From Arthrobacter methylotrophus (GTDB lineage Bacteria; Actinomycetota; Actinomycetes; Actinomycetales; Micrococcaceae): DNA of 64,000 bases. This document shows positions 24,902 to 32,527 of the stretch, in pieces. The notes below the pieces were generated by a model, which searched no databases, was not told the DNA's origin, and saw nothing but the letters and a program-made list of their open reading frames with translations. How positions within the stretch are numbered: the stretch's first letter is position 1; each line of letters opens with the position of its first letter. The position numbers and the translations under genes were made by a program. The stretch lies in assembly GCF_039539965.1 (NCBI RefSeq), contig NZ_BAABED010000001.1, forward strand, positions 2,170,001 to 2,234,000, given 5' to 3'.

Positions 24902-25510
24902 GTGCAGGAGAATACGGGCGTGACAGCTGACTATCCGGGCGATGCCGAAGTGACCGACGACTTCAGCCTGGCAGGTGTTCCTGACGCCTTCCAGCGCCTC
25001 TGGACTCCGCACCGCATGGCCTACATCAAGGGTGGGCAGAACCAGTTCAAGAACGAGGACGACTGCCCGTTCTGCCTGGCTCCAAGCCGCCCGGACAAGG
25101 AATCCCTCATCGCGTACCGTGGCAAGACGTGCTACGTAGTGCTCAATTTGTTCCCCTATAACCCGGGCCACTTGCTGGTGTGCCCGTACCGGCATGTGCC
25201 GGACTACACGGACATCACCGTCGAGGAAACAGCCGAGATGGCGGAACTTACCCAGACCGCAATGCGCGTACTGCGCAAGGTGGCCAACCCGAGCGGCTTC
25301 AACCTGGGCATGAACCAGGGCGTCGCCGGCGGGGCGGGAATCGCTGCCCACCTGCACCAGCACGTGGTTCCGCGCTGGGGCGGGGACGGAAACTTCTTCC
25401 CGATCATCGCCCAGACGAAGGCCGTCACCCAGACCCTTGACGAGGTCCGTCAGCAAGTGGCCGACGCCTGGCCAGGGGAGTCGGATTTGTCCGGGGAGAC
25501 GGATGCTTAA
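24902..25510 (+). CDS. HIT-family nucleotide hydrolase/phosphorylase
   Basis: 202 residues from GTG 24902; GTG 24920 is an alternative with a CAGGAG site. The histidine triad is HLHQHVVPRW, preceded by a CPFC zinc-type pair (DDCPFCLAP) and NLFPYNPGHLLVCPYRH. This matches the actinobacterial HIT/Ap4A-phosphorylase-like proteins encoded between thrS and pgsA. It probably hydrolyses or phosphorolyses dinucleoside polyphosphates. Its 3' end overlaps the pgsA start by eight bases, so the two are coupled. Confidence 0.9.
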   Translation: MQENTGVTADYPGDAEVTDDFSLAGVPDAFQRLWTPHRMAYIKGGQNQFKNEDDCPFCLAPSRPDKESLIAYRGKTCYVVLNLFPYNPGHLLVCPYRHVPDYTDITVEETAEMAELTQTAMRVLRKVANPSGFNLGMNQGVAGGAGIAAHLHQHVVPRWGGDGNFFPIIAQTKAVTQTLDEVRQQVADAWPGESDLSGETDA

Positions 25511-26132
25511 TCGGCATGCCCGCGGGTTTTTCACCGGGCTGTTTTCGCCCCTTGCCCGCTTCCTGCTCAAGGCGGGGGTATCGCCCGACGCCGTAACCGT
25601 CGTCGGGACCGCCGGCGTCATACTCGGGGCCCTGATTCTGTATCCCCTAGGCCAGCTCTGGTGGGGTTCGCTCGTGATTGCGGTCTTCGCCTTGTCCGAC
25701 GTGGTGGACGGCATCATGGCGAGGGAACAGGGCCGTAGCGGCCCATGGGGAAACTTTCTCGACTCCACGCTGGACCGGCTGGCCGACGGCGCCATTTTTG
25801 CCGGCGTCGCCATCTGGTTTTTCACGAGTGGCGCGAACATCTCCATCGCCATGGCGGCCCTCGCCTGCCTGGTGCTCGGAATGGTGGTTTCCTACGCGCG
25901 GGCCAAGGCCGAGTCGCTGGGCTTCTGTGCCAACGTCGGCATTGCCGAACGGGCCGAGCGGCTCATCTCCGTGCTGCTCGTGACAGGCCTGAGCGGTCTG
26001 GGGCTGCCGCCCGTCGTGTTGCTTGTGACGCTCGTGCTGCTCGCCGCAGCGACGGGCGTCACCGTCGTCCAGAGGATGGCGGCTGTCCGCGAACAGGCCA
26101 TGGCAGACGTCGACGGCGGCACGCCCGCCTAG
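25503..26132 (+). CDS. pgsA: Phosphatidylinositol phosphate synthase (CDP-alcohol phosphatidyltransferase)
   Basis: 209 residues from ATG 25503. The CDP-alcohol signature D-x2-D-G-x2-A-R-x8-G-x3-D-x3-D is complete: DVVDGIMAREQG followed by GNFLDSTLDRLAD. About six membrane helices. It joins inositol phosphate to CDP-diacylglycerol. Assignment to PIP synthase rather than phosphatidylglycerol phosphate synthase rests on the thrS-HIT-pgsA order known for mycobacterial pgsA1. In mycobacteria an acyltransferase and the mannosyltransferase gene pimA follow; here pdxS follows directly. Confidence 0.88.
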   Translation: MLNRHARGFFTGLFSPLARFLLKAGVSPDAVTVVGTAGVILGALILYPLGQLWWGSLVIAVFALSDVVDGIMAREQGRSGPWGNFLDSTLDRLADGAIFAGVAIWFFTSGANISIAMAALACLVLGMVVSYARAKAESLGFCANVGIAERAERLISVLLVTGLSGLGLPPVVLLVTLVLLAAATGVTVVQRMAAVREQAMADVDGGTPA

Positions 26133-26337
26133 CCGCGCACCTGGCCTGCGCAAGGCCTGCCCGGACCCCGGGAGCTGGCAGCATCGATGCCGGTAATCAA
26201 GTACGACCGGCCCAGCACAGGGGACTAGTATTGAAGGTACTTGGTCAATGTGACCTGGAAATCCGGTGTGCGCTGTGTATGGCCCCCTGTCCGCCTGCGC
26301 CCCGGCCAAGGTCTTCTATCTACCCATAGGGGTTTTT

Positions 26338-27264
26338 GTGTCTACACCTGATGTAAGCAACGAAGCCGGTTCGTCCGCAGCCAGCGTTACGGGCAGCAGC
26401 CGCGTCAAGCGCGGCATGGCCGAGATGCTCAAGGGCGGCGTCATTATGGACGTCGTCAACGTCGAGCAGGCCCGCATCGCCGAAGACGCTGGTGCCGTTG
26501 CCGTGATGGCGCTCGAGCGAGTTCCCGCGGACATCCGCGCTCAGGGCGGCGTGTCCCGCATGTCGGACCCGGACATGATCGATGCGATCATCGCCGCCGT
26601 GTCCATCCCTGTCATGGCCAAGGCCCGGATCGGCCACTTCGTCGAAGCCCAGGTCCTGCAGTCGCTCGGGGTGGATTACATCGACGAGTCCGAGGTCCTG
26701 ACCCCGGCCGACTACACCCACCACATCGACAAGTGGAACTTCACGGTCCCCTTCGTCTGCGGTGCCACCAACCTCGGTGAGGCGTTGCGCCGCATCAACG
26801 AGGGCGCTGCCATGATCCGTTCCAAGGGCGAGGCCGGCACCGGAGACGTCTCCAACGCAACCACCCACATGCGCCAGATCCGTGCGCAGATCAAGAACCT
26901 GGCCTCCCTGCCCGAGGACGAGCTGTACGTCGCGGCCAAGGAGCTGCAGGCCCCGTACGAGCTCGTGAAGGAAGTTGCCGCCACCGGCAAGCTCCCCGTG
27001 GTGCTGTTCACCGCCGGTGGCATCGCCACCCCGGCCGATGCTGCCATGATGATGCAGCTGGGCGCGGACGGCGTGTTCGTCGGCTCGGGCATCTTCAAGT
27101 CCGGCAACCCGGCCCAGCGTGCCGCGGCCGTTGTGAAGGCCACCACGTTCTTCGATGACCCCGACGTCATCGCCAAGGTCTCCCGCGGCCTGGGCGAAGC
27201 CATGGTCGGCATCAACGTCGAGGACATCCCCGAACCGCACCGCCTCGCCGAGCGCGGCTGGTAA
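26338..27264 (+). CDS. pdxS: Pyridoxal 5'-phosphate synthase lyase subunit
   Basis: 308 residues from GTG 26338. The TIM-barrel PdxS/SNZ sequence is complete: [40 protein letters not shown], the active-site Lys region [14 protein letters not shown], the second-site region [20 protein letters not shown] and [20 protein letters not shown]. It condenses ribose 5-phosphate, glyceraldehyde 3-phosphate and ammonia from PdxT into PLP. The partner gene pdxT lies about 5.3 kb away, separated by the beta-lactamase locus and murT-gatD. Confidence 0.97.
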   Translation: MSTPDVSNEAGSSAASVTGSSRVKRGMAEMLKGGVIMDVVNVEQARIAEDAGAVAVMALERVPADIRAQGGVSRMSDPDMIDAIIAAVSIPVMAKARIGHFVEAQVLQSLGVDYIDESEVLTPADYTHHIDKWNFTVPFVCGATNLGEALRRINEGAAMIRSKGEAGTGDVSNATTHMRQIRAQIKNLASLPEDELYVAAKELQAPYELVKEVAATGKLPVVLFTAGGIATPADAAMMMQLGADGVFVGSGIFKSGNPAQRAAAVVKATTFFDDPDVIAKVSRGLGEAMVGINVEDIPEPHRLAERGW

Positions 27265-27283
27265 CCAAACCCCGGAAGCAGTT

Positions 27284-27326
27284 CGACGGCGGTGGGTCAC
27301 CAATCAATGGAGACCCACCGCCGTCG
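27284..27326 (+). terminator. Hairpin after pdxS
   Basis: CGACGGCGGTGGGTC (27284-27298) pairs perfectly with GACCCACCGCCGTCG (27312-27326) around a 13-base loop, 19 bases after the pdxS stop. No T-run follows, as is usual in high-GC actinobacteria. Confidence 0.7.
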
Positions 27327-27402
27327 TGCGTTAACCCAACTAGTCCCCACCGCCACCCTCGCCTCGCAAGCTCGGCCAGGGAACCCCGGCGGTGTGGGCC
27401 CA

Positions 27403-27446
27403 CGCAGTTGTCGTCGTTATGAGCCTTCATAACGACGACAACTGCG
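27403..27446. terminator. Perfect 20-bp hairpin, probable terminator of the beta-lactamase gene
   Basis: Arms 27403-27422 and 27427-27446 are exact reverse complements (CGCAGTTGTCGTCGTTATGA), with a 4-base loop. It sits just past the stop of the minus-strand beta-lactamase, followed on the plus strand by six more G. It may stop both converging transcripts. The arms are less GC-rich than the surroundings, and the perfection suggests recent origin or selection; it may also be a copy of a dispersed palindromic repeat. Confidence 0.7.
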
Positions 27447-27452
27447 GGGGGA

Positions 27453-28385
27453 CTACTTGGGTTCGAGCTCAGCGATCGCGACCCGTGTTGCGGCTGCGAT
27501 GAGTGCGTCGTCGTACTTGGCGTCCTTCGTGCCCTTGCTGGACATGACTGCGAGGACAATGGGGGCACCTGTGGGGGGCCAGATAACGGCGATGTCGTTG
27601 CGGGTCCCGAAACTGCCGCCTCCGGTCTTGTCTCCGACTGTCCAGCCGCTGGGGACGCCGGTACGGATGAGTTTTCCGCCGGTGGTGTTTCCTTTGAGCC
27701 AATCGGTCAGGAGCGTCCGGGATTCGCTGGGGAGGGCGTCGCCCAGGGTGTATGCGGCCAGGTCTGTTCCGAGGGCTTTCGGGGTGCTGGTGTCGCGGAT
27801 GTCCCCGGGAACGGCTTCGTTGAGCTCGGGTTCGGTACGGTCTACGTGGGTGGTGTTATCGCCGATTTTTTTGAGGCTGTCGCCGAGACCCTGCGGACCG
27901 CCGAGCTGCTTGAACATCAGGTTCGCTGCGGTGTTGTCGCTGTATTGCAGGGCCGCAGCGATCACCTCACGCATCGGCATACCGGTATCGAGGTGCTTCT
28001 CGGTGACGGGTGAGTAGCTGACCAGATCGCCGCTGGTGTATCGGATGACTTGCTCGAGGTCCGGGATGCTGGTCTTGGCAAGGACGGCCCCGGCAAGCAA
28101 AGCTTTGGACGTTGAGGCGTAGGCAAAGCGTTCGTCGGCCCGGTGCGTCACGGTTTTCCCCGTGCCAGTATCGATTCCGTACACGCCAAGGCGCGCGTCG
28201 TACTCCTTTTCGAGCAGCGAGAACGCCTCTGTGGGTGCTGAGGAGATCGTGTTCGAGGCTTGGAAGGAGGTCGGAGATGGGTGGGCGATTCCCGAATCCG
28301 GGTTTGGACCATTCGAACACCCGGACAGCAGCCCGGTGACGATGGTGAATGCTGTGATGATTGGGAGGAGTTTCTTGCTTTCCAC
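27453..28385 (-). CDS. Class A beta-lactamase, lipoprotein
   Basis: 310 residues from GTG 28385 with an AAGGAG site. Lipoprotein signal: VTGLLSGC with lipidated Cys23. Class A catalytic motifs are complete: Ser91-x-x-Lys94 (STSK), Ser149-Asp150-Asn151 (YSDN), omega-loop Glu185 (EPELNEA) and Lys253-Thr-Gly (DKTGGGSFG). It hydrolyses penicillins and possibly cephalosporins outside the membrane. The LysR regulator gene and a second penicillin-recognising gene are transcribed divergently, an arrangement like blaL-blaA-blaB of Streptomyces cacaoi, so expression is probably inducible. Confidence 0.94.
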   Translation of the reverse strand: MESKKLLPIITAFTIVTGLLSGCSNGPNPDSGIAHPSPTSFQASNTISSAPTEAFSLLEKEYDARLGVYGIDTGTGKTVTHRADERFAYASTSKALLAGAVLAKTSIPDLEQVIRYTSGDLVSYSPVTEKHLDTGMPMREVIAAALQYSDNTAANLMFKQLGGPQGLGDSLKKIGDNTTHVDRTEPELNEAVPGDIRDTSTPKALGTDLAAYTLGDALPSESRTLLTDWLKGNTTGGKLIRTGVPSGWTVGDKTGGGSFGTRNDIAVIWPPTGAPIVLAVMSSKGTKDAKYDDALIAAATRVAIAELEPK

Positions 28386-28488
28386 GATGGTTCTCCTTAG
28401 CTGACGTGAACTGCGCCCACGCGGGTGGCTGGCAGTGATTCCGCTCTGACTAAACGCGACGACATCCCAAGCGTCAAAGGCTAGAAAG

Positions 28489-28515
28489 GCATGCGGTCAT
28501 GCACATTTCGCATGC
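28489..28515. promoter_or_regulatory. Inverted repeat, candidate LysR operator
   Basis: GCATGCG (28489-28495), 13 bases, CGCATGC (28509-28515). It lies in the divergent region between the beta-lactamase and LysR genes, just upstream of the regulator's -10 element. This is the usual place for a LysR autoregulatory site. Confidence 0.5.
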
Positions 28516-28537
28516 GCGCCCCGTCCGTCACCCCGGT

Positions 28538-28543
28538 TAGGAT
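28538..28543 (+). promoter_or_regulatory. -10 element for the LysR gene
   Basis: TAGGAT followed by six bases and ATG 28550. This spacing suggests a leaderless transcript; no ribosome site is visible. Confidence 0.4.
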
Positions 28544-28549
28544 GTGCAG

Positions 28550-29425
28550 ATGAATCTCCTCGCCGCCTGCGAAGCGTTCGTGCACGTTTGCGACGCGCGA
28601 AGTTTCACTGTCGCCGCTGCCAGGATCGGGATTCCCCAGTCGGCAGCAAGCCGCCGCGTCGCGGCCCTTGAACAGCACCTTGGACACATTGTGATCGACC
28701 GTGACAACCACCGACCAAGCCGGTTCGGGGCAACCCTCCTGCCCTATGCCCGCCGTCTGACCCAACTTGCGGGCCGGATCGAGGAGATCGCTGGGCAATC
28801 CCATCTGCAAGCGATTACCTTGGCTGTCCCCGAGGGCTGCCTGGCCCAGAAAGTGGCCCGCCTCATACGTGACGCCCAGAAGGGCTCGATCGACCTCGAA
28901 GTGGTCTATGCCGGGTGGGACCTTGGAGACAAAGACATGAGCGACCCTGAACCGAGGACAGCCCTTGTTCCTTCCCCACCGGACATTTCAGCGTGGGCGA
29001 TTCCGTTGGGTGTGGGGCAGGCCCACAGGGAAGAGACCGGACCCTTCTTTCTCGATTGCCTCCGCCCGCGGCGGCGGCTAGACGCACGCACGAGCCGGCT
29101 GTGGATACTGCCGGAGGACGACGTTTCCCACATTCGGGACCGTCTCTACCACCTCCGGGACAGCAACGGCCTCAAACCCGGCCAAGTGGAACGTGCACCA
29201 TCAGCCCAGGCTGCTGCACTGGCTGCCTTCCGTGACGATGACCTCGTCCTTTGCACACCGGGGGAAGCACAGCGATTCGAATTGCACTGGCGGCCCCTCG
29301 GCGAAGTTCGCCTCAACCGCACCTACGCGATCACCGGCGTTGACACCACTGAGGTAGCGACACTGAAAGACAAGCTTTGGGCCCACATCGCAGACGTCCT
29401 TGGAGCCCAGGCGATTGAATACTGA
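28550..29425 (+). CDS. LysR-family regulator of the beta-lactamase locus
   Basis: 291 residues from ATG 28550. The N-terminal winged helix-turn-helix (~1-60) reads LLAACEAFVHVCDARSFTVA, then AARIGIPQSAASRRVAALEQ and HLGHIVIDRD. A C-terminal periplasmic-binding-like effector domain follows (~85-285), poorer in recognisable motifs. It is divergent from the class A beta-lactamase and overlaps the next gene by 11 bases. Known parallel: Streptomyces cacaoi BlaA, the LysR-type activator of blaL. That this protein acts the same way is inference from gene order and family. Confidence 0.85.
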   Translation: MNLLAACEAFVHVCDARSFTVAAARIGIPQSAASRRVAALEQHLGHIVIDRDNHRPSRFGATLLPYARRLTQLAGRIEEIAGQSHLQAITLAVPEGCLAQKVARLIRDAQKGSIDLEVVYAGWDLGDKDMSDPEPRTALVPSPPDISAWAIPLGVGQAHREETGPFFLDCLRPRRRLDARTSRLWILPEDDVSHIRDRLYHLRDSNGLKPGQVERAPSAQAAALAAFRDDDLVLCTPGEAQRFELHWRPLGEVRLNRTYAITGVDTTEVATLKDKLWAHIADVLGAQAIEY

Positions 29426-30326
29426 AACCCTCCTGGACCGGCTCCGCACGAAACTCCTCGAAGGCGGAATCCTCGGGTCCTTCACAGCCCGCAACCTGGC
29501 AACGGGCCAGCAGATCAGCCTCGACCCAGACCGTGTTTTCCCCGCCGCGTCGCTCGTCAAGGTCCCGCTTGCGCTGGCCACCATGCAACGCATCATCGAC
29601 GGTGAGATCAGGGGGAGCACACGCGTTGACGTCAGCCCTGGCCGGCTCACCATTCCAGGTCCCACCGGGCTGAGTAAATTCCGGCACCCTGCAACCATTG
29701 CCATCGACGATCTGCTCTACCTCAGCGTCAGGATCAGCGATAACTCCGCCACGGACGCGCTCTTGGAAATCACTCCGCCCGAGCACGTCACTTGGCTGAT
29801 GCGGGAGCTGAACCTGGGCGGCATCATCCTACGGCACAGCCTGGGTGAGCTGGCCGATACCGCAGAGGCGCGGCTAAGGCCCGAGGAACGATACCTGGCC
29901 CACCACCTCGCTATCGATGGCGTGAACCGGGCCGCCGGCCCATTGCTCCCTCAACTGGATCCAGCCCGCGCCAACACCGGCACCGCGGAAGCTTTCACGA
30001 ACCTGTTGAACGAAATCTGGCGCCCCACCCGAATCCATGAGGCCGCAGCCCAACGACTCCGACAGCTCATGAAGGCCAACGTCCTCCGCCACCGGCTCGC
30101 TCCTGAATTCGACACCGACGCCACCGTCTGGTCATCAAAAACAGGGACGCTTCTCAACCTCCGGCATGAAATCGGCGTCGCCCAACACCGCAACGGCCAC
30201 ACCATCGCAGTGACAGCACTCACCGAATCCACCACCGCCGCGGCGAATCAACCGGCCGCGGAAGAGCTCATCGCCCACGTCGCCCGCCAACTACACAACC
30301 GTGTGCGCACACTTCAGGATTTCTAG
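29415..30326 (+). CDS. Cytosolic penicillin-recognising serine hydrolase (BlaB-like)
   Basis: 303 residues from TTG 29415, which has GGAG nine bases upstream and overlaps the LysR gene by 11 bases; TTG 29400 is an alternative. It has a beta-lactamase/PBP fold with Ser46-x-x-Lys49 (AASLVK), Ser108-Asp-Asn110 (ISDNSATDA) and Lys242-Thr-Gly (SSKTGTLLNL). No signal peptide and no membrane helix, and no clear E-x-x-L-N omega-loop motif, so it is probably intracellular and perhaps not an efficient beta-lactamase. Streptomyces cacaoi BlaB has the same features and is needed for beta-lactamase induction; a sensor or signalling role is inferred here. Confidence 0.8.
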   Translation: MNTETLLDRLRTKLLEGGILGSFTARNLATGQQISLDPDRVFPAASLVKVPLALATMQRIIDGEIRGSTRVDVSPGRLTIPGPTGLSKFRHPATIAIDDLLYLSVRISDNSATDALLEITPPEHVTWLMRELNLGGIILRHSLGELADTAEARLRPEERYLAHHLAIDGVNRAAGPLLPQLDPARANTGTAEAFTNLLNEIWRPTRIHEAAAQRLRQLMKANVLRHRLAPEFDTDATVWSSKTGTLLNLRHEIGVAQHRNGHTIAVTALTESTTAAANQPAAEELIAHVARQLHNRVRTLQDF

Positions 30327-30381
30327 GAGCCTTCCGCCGAGGCGAAATCCACGGCTCCCGGGGCCCGGTCCACCACGATCT

Positions 30382-31134
30382 TCAGCGGGGGCGCTTTGCC
30401 GCGTGTTCGCGCGCGAGGCGGGCAAAACCGTCGTCGGGCGTTCCAGGGACAAAGGTGCCGTACTTGCGTTCTACGGCGGTCCGGATCAGGAAGTCGGCGA
30501 TGGCCGGATTCTTGGGCAGGAGGGACCCGTGCAGGTAGCTCGCAACCACATTCCGGTGCCTGGCACCTTCATGACCATCTTTGCTGTTGTTGCCGGCGCC
30601 CTTGGACACTGTGCCGAGGGGCTCGACGCCGCCGCTGAGGGTGGTTTGCCCGCTGTGGTTTTCGTAGCCCAGGATTTCGCCGAACTCGGGAGACGTGAGC
30701 GTGACGTTTCCGATGAGTCGTTCATCGGTGCCGACGGTCTCCACATCCAGGATGCCGATACCGGGAATGACCGGGCCGGCCTTCGTTTTGAAGAACTTGC
30801 CGAAGAGCTGGTAGAGCCCGCAGATCACCAGCATGGGCGTTCCTCCCTCGGCCATTTCGCGGAGGTGCTCGGCGCGTGATTGGAGATCGTCCTGGATGAC
30901 TATTTGGCCGCTGTCCTGGCCGCCGCCGCCCACAATGATGTCGATATCTTCGGGGAAGTCGTCGCCTACGTTGTATTCAAGGAGCTCAGGCGTGTAACCG
31001 TGCCAGAGTAAGCGCTGCTGCAAGACCAGTGCGTTGCCCCAGTCTCCATAGATGTTCATCTCACGGGGATACAGCTGCAGTACCCGGATAGTGCCTTTGC
31101 TAGCGTAGTGTGCGGTATCTTCGGCCGGGGTCAT
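30382..31134 (-). CDS. gatD: Lipid II glutaminyl amidase glutamine amidotransferase subunit
   Basis: 250 residues. CobB/CobQ-type class I amidotransferase: nucleophile Cys in PMLVICGLYQLFGKFF, His in VVASYLHGSLLPKNP, and the start VLQLYPREMNIYGDWGNALV typical of GatD. With MurT it amidates the alpha-carboxyl of D-Glu in lipid II to D-isoglutamine. Its ATG overlaps the murT stop by four bases, so the subunits are translated together. Confidence 0.93.
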   Translation of the reverse strand: MTPAEDTAHYASKGTIRVLQLYPREMNIYGDWGNALVLQQRLLWHGYTPELLEYNVGDDFPEDIDIIVGGGGQDSGQIVIQDDLQSRAEHLREMAEGGTPMLVICGLYQLFGKFFKTKAGPVIPGIGILDVETVGTDERLIGNVTLTSPEFGEILGYENHSGQTTLSGGVEPLGTVSKGAGNNSKDGHEGARHRNVVASYLHGSLLPKNPAIADFLIRTAVERKYGTFVPGTPDDGFARLAREHAAKRPR

Positions 31135-32426
31135 GAGACTACCTCCACAGTGGTGATCTTGGAGAGTTCGCGCCGGATGGCCAACATTGCCGTGTAGGTG
31201 CAGAAAATCCGTTTCGGTTTGCCCGCCGAACCCCGGATGAATTCAGCCAAGGCCGCGGGAATGTCGGTGTCCACCGAGCCGCAGCGGACGTCGTCGTATT
31301 GGAGGCGCAGCGCCATGTCGTACGCTCGGACCCCGGTGACGAGCTCGACGCCGTCCTCGCGCAGGGATTCGAATTCAACGTCCCACAGCCACGACATGTC
31401 ACGGCCATCGGCATAGTTGTCATTGATGGCGATCATGGAGGCGTAGCCCTTTGCCGGAAAAGACTTCAGGCCCAGACGGAAACCGCTCGGGTTCTTCACC
31501 AGCACCAGCTCAAGGGGCTGGCCATCCACTGTCAGGCTCTCCCCGCGGCCAAAGGCCGGAGCCACCTCGGAAAGCGCTTTGACCAGCTTGGCCGCATCGC
31601 CGGGCCTTCCGCTTGCGCCGGTGATGCTTCTGGCAAGTACCAACGCAGCGGCCGCATTGAAGATGTTGTAGACGCCACGGAGTTTCATGTGCGTCGTCAC
31701 CCGGGTTCCGTCGAACTCGAAGTCCGCGTCGTCGGTACCGACCCGGCGGAGTACGACGTCGGCCGTTTCGACGGCGGGAACGTCGCCGTGGGCGCTGGTT
31801 CCGGGAGCCGCCGCGCGCATGTCGTCGTCGTTCGGGAAGGTGCTGCGGAGCGATTCGTCCAATCCGAAGTAGCGCACCTCGGGACCGCTGATGGCCCCCG
31901 CGATGCGGGCAACCCTGGGGTCTTCGCGGTTCAGCACTACGGTTCCGGTGGTTCTTTCGGCGATCCGCTGGAGGAGCATCGCCGTCGCGTCGATTTCGCC
32001 GAAGCGGTCCAGCTGGTCGCGCAGGACGTTGAGGAGGAGGCAATAGCGCGGCGGCACCTTGTTCACGAAGTGCACGGCATGTGCCTCGTCGAGTTCCAGG
32101 ACGGCGACGTCGGCGTCCAGCCTGCCGCGCCAGTCCACCTCGCCGAGGATGGCCGCTGCCACCCCTCGGGTGAAATTGCTCCCTGTCCGGTTCGTGAAGA
32201 CCTTCAGGCCTTGGCTTTCCAGGAGCTCCACGACCATTTTGGTGGTGGTCGTCTTGCCGTTGGTCCCACTCACTACGGCTACCCCGTGGGGGAGTGAGGA
32301 CAGTGTCCGCTGCATGAAGCCGGGGTCGATTCTTTCGACCACGAGACCGGGCAATGCCGAACCTCCGCCGCGAAGCCGGGACACAGCACGGACCAGCTTG
32401 CCGAGTGGAACGGTGAACGAAAACAT
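31131..32426 (-). CDS. murT: Lipid II isoglutaminyl synthase subunit MurT
   Basis: 431 residues from ATG 32426. Mur-ligase family: ATP loop VSGTNGKTTTTKMV, LELDEAHAVHFV, LLLNVLRDQLDRFGEID, central NIFNAAAALVLA and the C-terminal MurT domain (FPAKGYASMIAINDNYADGR with the catalytic Asp region). The four-cysteine zinc ribbon known from the staphylococcal protein is not visible; the corresponding segment after NREDPRVARIAG has no cysteine. It works with GatD, encoded immediately downstream. Divergent from pdxT. Confidence 0.93.
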   Translation of the reverse strand: MFSFTVPLGKLVRAVSRLRGGGSALPGLVVERIDPGFMQRTLSSLPHGVAVVSGTNGKTTTTKMVVELLESQGLKVFTNRTGSNFTRGVAAAILGEVDWRGRLDADVAVLELDEAHAVHFVNKVPPRYCLLLNVLRDQLDRFGEIDATAMLLQRIAERTTGTVVLNREDPRVARIAGAISGPEVRYFGLDESLRSTFPNDDDMRAAAPGTSAHGDVPAVETADVVLRRVGTDDADFEFDGTRVTTHMKLRGVYNIFNAAAALVLARSITGASGRPGDAAKLVKALSEVAPAFGRGESLTVDGQPLELVLVKNPSGFRLGLKSFPAKGYASMIAINDNYADGRDMSWLWDVEFESLREDGVELVTGVRAYDMALRLQYDDVRCGSVDTDIPAALAEFIRGSAGKPKRIFCTYTAMLAIRRELSKITTVEVVS

Positions 32427-32433
32427 GCTCTGT

Positions 32434-32439
32434 AATATA
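32434..32439 (-). promoter_or_regulatory. -10 element for murT
   Basis: TATATT on the minus strand, seven bases before the murT ATG and with no ribosome site between. This suggests a leaderless murT-gatD transcript. Confidence 0.45.
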
Positions 32440-32515
32440 TCCCAGTTGGTGCATAAACCACGTGCCGCCGGCGCGTAGCCGGGTTGCCAAGGCGAGCCCG
32501 GCAGCGGCGGCGCAT

Positions 32516-32521
32516 TATGAT
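32516..32521 (+). promoter_or_regulatory. -10 element for pdxT
   Basis: TATGAT on the plus strand, six bases before ATG 32528. No ribosome site lies in between, so a leaderless transcript is likely. It is back to back with the murT promoter in a 101-base intergenic region. Confidence 0.5.
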
Positions 32522-32527
32522 GGTCGA

